From NCBI RefSeq assembly GCF_041199995.1, contig NZ_CP165646.1, positions 1,054,001-1,118,000 of the forward strand: a stretch of DNA of 64,000 nucleotides, read 5' to 3'. Of this stretch, positions 18,098-25,197 are shown piece after piece. Origin of the DNA: Leptotrichia sp. HSP-342 (lineage in GTDB: Bacteria > Fusobacteriota > Fusobacteriia > Fusobacteriales > Leptotrichiaceae). Both the position numbers and the translations under genes were made by a program. The notes under the pieces are model-generated. The model was not told the origin of the DNA. It made no database searches and saw only the letters and a list, made by a program, of their open reading frames with translations. Positions within the stretch are counted from its first letter, which is position 1. The number at the start of each line of letters is the position of its first letter.

Positions 18098-19150
18098 TTA
18101 TAGATGGTTAAAGTTACTGTTTATTAAACTAAATACAAAATACGGAAGAAGCCCCATGCACATACTTGAAAAAATAATCCAAAGTCCCGACACAGTTTCT
18201 ACAATCTTTCCTGATAAATCCTTTTTCAAAAATTTTACCATAAAATATATTGAAACTACTAATATTACAAGCAATGTCAATCCACCAAAGAAAAAATATT
18301 CTTTATAGGTATGGGCAAGCCCAAGAATAACAAAAAAATATTCAATAATAAAAAGTAGGCTTAAAATAATCACAGCCTTTTTTCTTCCCCAAAGTTTGCT
18401 ATATGTTTGCACTCCATGTTCCTCTTCATCAGCTCTTCTCGTTTTTCTTCCAATTTCTAGAACAATTCCGTTTAGATAATTTAATGCAAAAAGAGGAATT
18501 AGGGCAATATCGATATTATGTCTATACCATTGCAACGCTCCAAATTTAAAAATATTTTCTGCTTCGCCTAATATGATATATTGTGTAGCATTTACAATAA
18601 CAAGAGTAATAAAAATCATTATTACAACGTGAGATAGAGCATAAATTAAAATTCTTTTTGTAAGCCACTCTTTTATAAAAAATTCCTTTGCCATTAAAAA
18701 CATATAAAACCATACTATTATCATAAAATATATAATTTTAAAATCTATAACATACGCAAGCATTATTTGTATTATAACAGTTACAATTCCTGTTTTTCCT
18801 AATGTTTTTAAGGAAATTATACCTCTTTGAACAGGACGGTAAGCCCTGTATTTTAAGTCTTCCTCATAATCCTTAAATTCATCTGTAATTCTTAATTGAA
18901 AGAAAAACATAAAAATTATGATAAATAGAGCGATTATTTTATATTGAAATATCCCTATTTTAACTCCGTTTGTAAAAAGATACATAATTTTTGAATTGTA
19001 TAACAAACTTGTATAAATGTATCCTGACAGAGTAAAAATCAATACGAAAAAAGAGTTTTTTCCTAATGGAAACCGTTCATTCAGATATATTTTGAAGTTT
19101 TTAATATTCTGGGTTATTGATTTTTTTGAATTTATATTACTTTGACTCAT
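18098..19150 (-). CDS. UbiA-superfamily membrane prenyltransferase
   Basis: Integral membrane protein of 350 residues with about eight or nine hydrophobic segments. The first Asp-rich motif of UbiA enzymes is present as DEFKDYEED near residue 92, followed by RAYRPVQRG. The second loop region reads GRKTRRADEEEHGVQTYSKLWG-like, fitting a UbiA subfamily in which the second motif is acidic and ends in TYS. UbiA proteins attach prenyl chains to aromatic, sugar or lipid acceptors in the membrane. The acceptor here is unknown; no quinone-ring genes are nearby. It is the last gene of the 18098-27915 operon, before a strong terminator. Confidence 0.78.
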   Translation of the reverse strand: MSQSNINSKKSITQNIKNFKIYLNERFPLGKNSFFVLIFTLSGYIYTSLLYNSKIMYLFTNGVKIGIFQYKIIALFIIIFMFFFQLRITDEFKDYEEDLKYRAYRPVQRGIISLKTLGKTGIVTVIIQIMLAYVIDFKIIYFMIIVWFYMFLMAKEFFIKEWLTKRILIYALSHVVIMIFITLVIVNATQYIILGEAENIFKFGALQWYRHNIDIALIPLFALNYLNGIVLEIGRKTRRADEEEHGVQTYSKLWGRKKAVIILSLLFIIEYFFVILGLAHTYKEYFFFGGLTLLVILVVSIYFMVKFLKKDLSGKIVETVSGLWIIFSSMCMGLLPYFVFSLINSNFNHL

Positions 19151-19187
19151 TTATTTCTCCTCTTACAATATTATATATAAATAGATT

Positions 19188-19571
19188 TTACTGACAATAG
19201 AAATCAATCATGGAAAGTAAATATCCTGTATTGCTGTCTACTGGTGTACTTTCAATAAAATCTTTAATTTTGTATCTTAATATTAATTTTTTTTCATTAT
19301 ACTGTTCTCGCTTTTCAATAGCCATCGCTCTATCCAGAGAATGACTAAACGGACTTCCTGAGCTTGCAATGCCTTCTATAATTCCTCCTAAAAAATCAAA
19401 AAACAGTCCTCTTGCTTTAGAACGCATATGAGTCTGATACTTTTCATCGAGATATGATAAATCTGCCTCGCTTTTTTCTGCTGAAAGGTAGAATCTTTTC
19501 AAAGCTCTCCTGTCATATAATGAAAATAATTTTAATCCTTCCTGAATTAATTCTTTTGCTTCTGTTTTCAT
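19188..19571 (-). CDS. Hypothetical protein, 127 aa, in the lipid-type operon
   Basis: I do not recognise the family. The protein is soluble-looking, charged and mostly helical, with a short Gly-rich hydrophobic patch (FDFLGGIIEGIASSG) in the middle and no signal peptide. AAAGGAAA precedes the ATG. It lies 26 bp after the acyl-AMP ligase and 37 bp before the UbiA gene, so it is almost certainly cotranscribed and may be an accessory subunit of the same pathway. Confidence 0.7.
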   Translation of the reverse strand: MKTEAKELIQEGLKLFSLYDRRALKRFYLSAEKSEADLSYLDEKYQTHMRSKARGLFFDFLGGIIEGIASSGSPFSHSLDRAMAIEKREQYNEKKLILRYKIKDFIESTPVDSNTGYLLSMIDFYCQ

Positions 19572-19597
19572 AAAATTTCCTTTCTGAATTTAAATTT

Positions 19598-21151
19598 TTA
19601 AATTTTTTCAACTATTTCTTCCAGCCTTTTATAATCCGTCTTGCTGTTATGCCTTTTATCCATTGGAATTTCAATTTCGATTATTTTAAATATTCCAAAT
19701 TTTTCTTTTAGTTCTTTAATTTCACTATCCTCAGATAAATTTCCTTTAAATCCAGGGTTTCTTTCGGCAAAGAGATATAATTTATTATTCTTGGAAGTAA
19801 GGACTGATTTTTTTAAGTTTTTACAAAATGAAAAGGCAGTTTCTACAGTAAAAGGATAATAAATTTTTTCCCCAAGCTGTATTCGTCCTTTAACCCTTCC
19901 AAGCAGTATAAGTTCGCCTTTTTTGTTAATATATCCCATGTCTCCTGTTCTATGCCATTTTTCATTTGGTTTTTTCTCAACATTTAAATATCCGTTTACT
20001 ACATTTTCTCCTTTTACAAGTATTTCACCTTTTAATGCTGAAAAATCTTCAACATTGTTATCTTTTAAAATTTTATTTTTTTCAGACGTTTTTTCTAATT
20101 CTTCTATTTTAAGTTCTATTTCATTAACAATTTTTCCAGCGAGAAGTCCATCACCATTTTTCATATTTTCAATATCTTCTTCTGTTATGTTTTCAAAATT
20201 TAATACTGATATGGGTTCAGCCTCTGACGCTCCATACAAGGCTATAATTTTAGCATTTGTAAAAACATCTTTAATCTTTTTCATAAGGCTGTAAAAGACA
20301 GGAGCTCCACCTGTGTATACCTTTTGAACATTTTCGAGCATTATTTTTTCATCTTTGCAAAATTTCACGATGTTTTCAAATATTGCAGGAGGCAAGATGA
20401 TGTTTTGTATATTATTTTCTGTTATTTGCTTAACAATATTTCCAAAATCTGACTCGACAGGTTTTCGCCAGTTCAAGTCAGGAATAAAGGTAGTTGTTCC
20501 TGTTGCCATATGTGAAAGAAGAAATATCGGGAATGAAGAATAAACAGCTGTTTCTTTTTCAAATTTTAGATTTTTTTCAAGTACATTGTGCTGTCCAAGT
20601 AAAAATTCATGAGTTCTCATAATAATTTTTGGAAAGCCTGTACTCCCACTTGTAAAACTGATAAGAGCAGGTGTGCTTCCGTCAATTTTTTCATTTTGTA
20701 TTATTTTCTGATTTTTATTTTTTTCATATATCGAAAGTTTTTCAGAATGTTCCATCATTTTAATATAATTAATTTTTTTGCCAATTTTTCTGATTCCTTT
20801 CAAAAAGAATCCCTTTAAAAGTGTTTTTCCGCTTCCAATTATTCCATCAGGAGAAATCATTTCACAGCATTTATTTATATGCTCAATACCAGCATACGGA
20901 TCAATAAACACAGCTTGCAGTCCCATTTTAAATATTGCAGTCAGAATAAGATAAAATTCTATGCCAATGGGAACAAAAACAACGATTTTATTTCCTTTTT
21001 CAAATCCTTTTTGTATCAAATATCTACAAATTTCATCTGATTTTGTATCAATTTGAGTAAAAGTAATCTTATTTCCTGTCTTTAAATCAAATAATGCTGT
21101 ATGGTCTGGATATTGTTTTCTCAAATCTTTAATTTTGTCAATTATTGTCAT
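19598..21151 (-). CDS. AMP-dependent synthetase/ligase (acyl-adenylating enzyme)
   Basis: ANL-superfamily enzyme of 517 residues that activates a carboxylic acid as acyl-AMP. Core motifs: A3-like FTSGSTGFPK, A5-like YGASEAEP, A7-like WHRTGDMGYI and A8-like LGRVKGRIQ. The YGASEAEP form and the short C-terminal domain recall OleC-type beta-lactone synthetases, but OleA, OleB and OleD are not encoded here. The final catalytic Lys region is present only as a short KTDYKRLE tail. The likely substrate is a fatty or isoprenoid acid, judged only from the neighbouring lipid-type genes. It starts 17 bp after the GNAT gene. Confidence 0.8.
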   Translation of the reverse strand: MTIIDKIKDLRKQYPDHTALFDLKTGNKITFTQIDTKSDEICRYLIQKGFEKGNKIVVFVPIGIEFYLILTAIFKMGLQAVFIDPYAGIEHINKCCEMISPDGIIGSGKTLLKGFFLKGIRKIGKKINYIKMMEHSEKLSIYEKNKNQKIIQNEKIDGSTPALISFTSGSTGFPKIIMRTHEFLLGQHNVLEKNLKFEKETAVYSSFPIFLLSHMATGTTTFIPDLNWRKPVESDFGNIVKQITENNIQNIILPPAIFENIVKFCKDEKIMLENVQKVYTGGAPVFYSLMKKIKDVFTNAKIIALYGASEAEPISVLNFENITEEDIENMKNGDGLLAGKIVNEIELKIEELEKTSEKNKILKDNNVEDFSALKGEILVKGENVVNGYLNVEKKPNEKWHRTGDMGYINKKGELILLGRVKGRIQLGEKIYYPFTVETAFSFCKNLKKSVLTSKNNKLYLFAERNPGFKGNLSEDSEIKELKEKFGIFKIIEIEIPMDKRHNSKTDYKRLEEIVEKI

Positions 21152-21168
21152 TCTACACCGCCTTTTAT

Positions 21169-22197
21169 TTAAAGTTCCTTTATAAACAGGGCATATCTTC
21201 TTAGCTCATCTCCTAAAAGTGAGCCGATATTTTTTGATATATTTTTTTCGTGCATCAAGGCATAAATCACATTTTTATAGCCTGAACGTTCCGCTTCCTT
21301 CACAAGTTCATCTATCAGAATATACCCCATGCCTTTTCCATTGTATCTAGGAGAAATTGCAATCGTTTTAAGAATCATAGTTTCTATTTTCTCCTTGTAT
21401 TGAAGTTCGGCATAATCAGGTATTCCAAATACGTAGCCAATTAATTCGTCTTTTAAATAAAGCATTTTAAAAAACTTTTTTACAATTTTATCTTCATAGC
21501 TCATATACATTTTCAAAAATATTTCTCTATCCAATTCAGAATAAAGAAAATTATTTTTAAATGCTTCAATTGTCAAGTCGTAAACTTTATTCAGCACAGC
21601 GATTAAATCTTCATTTTCCGCAGATTTTACTGTAGTATCCCTATAATATTCAAATTTTTTCAACTTTTCAATTTTTTTAGATAAATGACCCCTTTGAACA
21701 GGATTCATATTTTCCATTATTGTTGAAATATAGTAAGTAAGTGGTTTAAAACCAATTTTTTCAAAGAGCTCCACATAATAGTCTTCATTAAAAGGCTCCA
21801 TCAGAAATGGAGGATGATTTCCTTTGTCAGCAACATATCGATATGTATTCCAAGTAGTCCCATTTAAAGGGCCTATTATTGTTTCTATACAATCTTTTTT
21901 AAGATTTTCAAAAATTTCATTAAATATTTCTGTTTCGTTTTTTCGATATTTTTCCAAAATATTTACATTGCCAATATATGATGTTACCTTTTCATTGTAA
22001 TTAGGACGATTGTGCCATAAATTAAGACTTCCAGCTGTTTCTTCATTCTCATTATAAAAAACAATAATTTCAGATGGACGTTCTATTTCTATTTTTGGAA
22101 TTTCATTTTGTGAAATGTTATTTTCCATAATATATTTTTCTAAACAGTTTTTATTTATTTGATTGTTTTCTGTTATTGTGTATCGCTTGATTTTCAT
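21169..22197 (-). CDS. GNAT-family N-acyltransferase, two-domain
   Basis: The C-terminal half shows a standard GNAT acyl-CoA-binding segment: KTIAISPRYNGKGMGYIL, followed by helix LIDELVKEAERSGY and then ALMHEKNIS. The N-terminal half (about 1-150) is also GNAT-like in pattern (IGNVNILEKYRKNETEIF, GPLNGTTWNTYR) but lacks an obvious binding loop, so the protein probably is a double-GNAT with one active half. It transfers an acyl group to an amine; the substrate is unknown. Placement beside a BtaA-like gene and an acyl-AMP ligase suggests acylation of an aminated lipid headgroup, which is inference. A 391-bp repeat separates it from the next upstream gene. Confidence 0.75.
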   Translation of the reverse strand: MKIKRYTITENNQINKNCLEKYIMENNISQNEIPKIEIERPSEIIVFYNENEETAGSLNLWHNRPNYNEKVTSYIGNVNILEKYRKNETEIFNEIFENLKKDCIETIIGPLNGTTWNTYRYVADKGNHPPFLMEPFNEDYYVELFEKIGFKPLTYYISTIMENMNPVQRGHLSKKIEKLKKFEYYRDTTVKSAENEDLIAVLNKVYDLTIEAFKNNFLYSELDREIFLKMYMSYEDKIVKKFFKMLYLKDELIGYVFGIPDYAELQYKEKIETMILKTIAISPRYNGKGMGYILIDELVKEAERSGYKNVIYALMHEKNISKNIGSLLGDELRRYALFIKEL

Positions 22198-22239
22198 TTG
22201 TAAATTTTCTCCTTTTTGATAATTTATCTTATTTATATT

Positions 22240-22630
22240 ATACTAAATCCCGTTTAAACAATAAATTTATTACAAACTTTTTTAATTAAGGGATATAAAT
22301 CTAGTATTTTCAAATAATTCAAGATGTATTTTTTTACAGAGTATGGTATAAATTAATCTGTCGGAGCATTTTTTTGTGATGACAAAACTGTTTGAGCATA
22401 GCGAGTTTTTTGTCAGTGCAGAAAAATGTCGTAGACTAGCCATAGGTTATTGCGTAGCAATCTTGCCATACATTTTGATTCTCAGGATAAACCTTTATTG
22501 CAAGATAAGGATTTGCGGCAATGAGCAATCCTACGGAAATAAAAAAGAAAAAAAGTTGAATGAATATGAATTATTTATCAAATAACCCTGATATAAAAAT
22601 TTATTCTTGCTTTTAAACGAAGTTTAATAT
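22240..22630 (+). repeat. MITE-like repeat, family 1, copy A (full length)
   Basis: The 496-bp gap between two operon genes is filled by this element. Its left end ATACTAAATCCCGTTTAAA (22240-22258) is the inverted counterpart of the right end TTTAAACGAAGTTTAATAT (22612-22630). A further end-like sequence lies inside near 22336-22352. The core hairpin spans 22367-22428. Copy C at 53973-54368 is nearly the same throughout; copy B at 51265 keeps only the core. There is no transposase gene, so it would need help to move. Short frames inside it (for example 22376-22585) are not real genes. Confidence 0.8.
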
Positions 22631-22693
22631 TAAACTCTAATATGTCTAAAAATAAATTGATTTATTAAATATTCGATTTAAAATAGTAAGTTT

Positions 22694-24025
22694 TTATAAC
22701 ATTCCTAATCCTAGTAATAATATAGAACAGGCAAAAACTATTCCAGAAGCTATAAATACCTTTGTTTCTCCACTAAGTTCCTTTTCCTTTTCAATAATAT
22801 AAAAAATCTTCATACTTGTTTCGTAAATAAATATTCCGCCAAATATAAAAATTACTATTCCAATTAGCATTTTAAAATCCAAAATTCTTGACAAGGCAAG
22901 ATAATTTATTATAAAGAAAGCAAATGCCTTTCCAATGCTTCCCATTAGAAAATTCATTCTAAATGTTTCCCGTTTTATATTTCCAGCGTTATCTCTTATT
23001 AAATTTATAATTCCAAAATGCAGTGAAAAGGTGAATATATAAATAAGATACATTTTATTTTTATCAAGTATGATGCTCATAGCAAGCCAGATTGCTGTTG
23101 TAAATGCTATTGTCAAAAGTCCTCTGAGAGAATCTTTTACTTGCCCTCTTACCTTTGGCGTGAAATGATAATAGCCAAGATACATTATTAGTGGTGGAAT
23201 AAGCCATTTTATGCCACCGATAATCATAACGATATAAAGAAAAAACAAGCTTGCGGTTTGTGCGACTCTTGTAAGCGTAGTCTTTTTTCTATTCAATATT
23301 ATAATTATAAAAAGTATCATTATTACCCAAAATTTATACATCAGCTCCTGTGCTGTCAAATATAAATTTAATCTTAGAAATAGATACACAAAAAGCGGCA
23401 CAAAAAGATTATCCAGTCCGTTCCATGAAATGACTTCAAGAATCATTGTAAGGATACTTAATAGAAGAGAAACAAGCACAATGTTTATACTCCTGATATC
23501 ACTGAAAAACAGAAAGAAGTTTATACATATGAAGTATGTTGTCAGAAAGAATGTTACCGAGCCTTCTATCGATTTTGTTCCAAATCCTGTATTAAATTTA
23601 TACTTGCTGTAAAATTCCCCTATGAGAGCCGCAAAGGCATCGGAAAACATAAGAATTATAAGCGGAAGAGCGTACATTACCTTATCTTCACTTGATACAA
23701 TCCATAATCCAAGAATACTTATAATAAAGTATATATCTCCGAAAGTTTTCCTGTTTTTTGTTTCCAGCACTTTTTTAAATCCTGTTATTTTGTGTTTTAC
23801 TATCCTAATGGAAATAAGTAACATAAGAAAAACTGCTCCAAGCATTATAACTGAACTTTTTTTCTCAAATATAAAAGGAAGTGCCAGTCCTCCGATTCCT
23901 GAACCTATATGTAGAATTTTCCGTATAAATTCTGAATTTAACTTTTCACTTTTCTCAAGTTGATTCAATAAAAGGAAAAACAGGATAAAAGCTGCTAGAA
24001 CAACTATCATTTTAACTATTTCCAT
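22694..24025 (-). CDS. Dolichol/phytol-kinase-like membrane protein with an extra membrane domain
   Basis: A 443-residue polytopic membrane protein. The first roughly 210 residues match the SEC59/VTE5 (CTP-dependent polyprenol or phytol kinase) and CDP-lipid transferase pattern: FIRKILHIGSG near residue 35, then MFSDAFAALIGEFYSKYKF and GTKSIEGSVTFF. These are the nucleotide-binding and signature motifs of the family. The remaining half contains about seven further membrane segments that I do not recognise and may be a fused second domain. The start overlaps the end of the BtaA-like gene by 14 bp, which implies translational coupling. Its role is probably phosphorylation of a lipid alcohol. 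Confidence 0.7.
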   Translation of the reverse strand: MEIVKMIVVLAAFILFFLLLNQLEKSEKLNSEFIRKILHIGSGIGGLALPFIFEKKSSVIMLGAVFLMLLISIRIVKHKITGFKKVLETKNRKTFGDIYFIISILGLWIVSSEDKVMYALPLIILMFSDAFAALIGEFYSKYKFNTGFGTKSIEGSVTFFLTTYFICINFFLFFSDIRSINIVLVSLLLSILTMILEVISWNGLDNLFVPLFVYLFLRLNLYLTAQELMYKFWVIMILFIIIILNRKKTTLTRVAQTASLFFLYIVMIIGGIKWLIPPLIMYLGYYHFTPKVRGQVKDSLRGLLTIAFTTAIWLAMSIILDKNKMYLIYIFTFSLHFGIINLIRDNAGNIKRETFRMNFLMGSIGKAFAFFIINYLALSRILDFKMLIGIVIFIFGGIFIYETSMKIFYIIEKEKELSGETKVFIASGIVFACSILLLGLGML

Positions 24026-25151
24026 ATTTTATCACCTTTTCAACTACAAAATCAGTATAAAAAAATGTCTTGTCCTTTTCATGAAGGCTTTTATCAAGCT
24101 CTTTCAACCTATGAAAGTTGTTTTTTATATTTTCTTCTCCTTCTATAGATTCTAATTTTGATGAATTTCTTTCCACAATTAAGTTCCAGTATGCCAAGAT
24201 TGCATTATTATCAGCATTATCATAAATTTTTTTCATTAATTTTCTATAATTCTCCAAAGACATATATTCAAAAATATCACTTAAATTAAATTTATTTATT
24301 TTAAAATCTATCCCATCAAGATATTCTTCAACAGAATTCTGAACAATTTCCAATTTATCAAGATTTTTCTTAATATTTTCAAAATTTTCTTCTCGCAAAA
24401 AGTAAGGCAGGCAGTCCAAACGGTAATTTCCTGTCATAATGTAGTAAATATAAGGATTTTCATAACTATCCAATTCACAAAGGGCGTATCTGCTTCTTTC
24501 CTTCATTTCCTCGGAGATATTTTTTTCTGCATATCTAAAAAATTCCTTGTCTCTTCCCAGCTTTCCGACCACATATCTAGAAAAAAACAGTTTAAACATC
24601 AGTTTCCATCTAAAATTATTCCAATGTCTGTCATAATAGTCAATTCTTTCCTGCTTTGATTTTTTTTCAAGAAGTTTTCCAATTCTTTTTTTATTATGCA
24701 CGAAAGGAAGAATCTTTTCCCTAAAAATCTTGAAAAATTTTTCAAATTTTCCTATATGGATTATTCCATTTTCAATCGCTTCCTTATTAAAATCCCAGTA
24801 ATTTTTCACATCTTCTTCAAGATTTGACCTTATCTTTTCATACATTCCAATTCTTTCAGATGAATTTTTTATCCCCATAAACTTTAACATTTCCTCATAC
24901 GAAAAACTTTTAAATACTTCTCTTTTAAGTTTAGCAAGAGCTATCTGTGGAAAACTTATATCAAGAGCCACCACTTTCTTTGGATTTTCTGCAAGCATGG
25001 AAAACACATTATCTCCCGCAGACAGTATTCCAAAGCATATATCATTTTCCTGTATATTAAGACTTTCGAGCAAAACCTCTGTATCTTCCCAGCATTGGGA
25101 ATACCTTATCAAAGAAAAATCAATTTTATTTTCCTTTACTTCACTTTTCAA
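24012..25151 (-). CDS. DUF3419 / BtaA-like S-adenosylmethionine aminocarboxypropyl transferase
   Basis: The N-terminal half has a SAM-binding fold with the family signature QCWEDTEVLLESL, then GILSAGDNVFSML and KVVALDISFPQIALAKLK. DUF3419 includes BtaA, which moves the 3-amino-3-carboxypropyl group of SAM onto diacylglycerol to begin betaine-lipid synthesis. The 379-residue length fits. BtaB, the methyltransferase partner, is not visible here, so the product may stay unmethylated, or the acceptor may not be diacylglycerol. It is the second gene of the operon, 46 bp after the dikinase-like gene. The family is fairly clear; the acceptor is unknown. Confidence 0.75.
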   Translation of the reverse strand: MKSEVKENKIDFSLIRYSQCWEDTEVLLESLNIQENDICFGILSAGDNVFSMLAENPKKVVALDISFPQIALAKLKREVFKSFSYEEMLKFMGIKNSSERIGMYEKIRSNLEEDVKNYWDFNKEAIENGIIHIGKFEKFFKIFREKILPFVHNKKRIGKLLEKKSKQERIDYYDRHWNNFRWKLMFKLFFSRYVVGKLGRDKEFFRYAEKNISEEMKERSRYALCELDSYENPYIYYIMTGNYRLDCLPYFLREENFENIKKNLDKLEIVQNSVEEYLDGIDFKINKFNLSDIFEYMSLENYRKLMKKIYDNADNNAILAYWNLIVERNSSKLESIEGEENIKNNFHRLKELDKSLHEKDKTFFYTDFVVEKVIKYGNS

Positions 25152-25197
25152 TTATGTTCCTCCTAATTTGTTTGTAATTTTAAATTTTTAATAAAAA

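Noticed and set aside
19598..21151. A complete OleABCD olefin pathway
   Set aside because: Only an OleC-like ligase is present; OleA, OleB and OleD homologues are not seen in the window.
22376..22585. Open frame in repeat copy A
   Set aside because: It lies wholly in a non-coding repeat and its equivalent is broken in the other copies.
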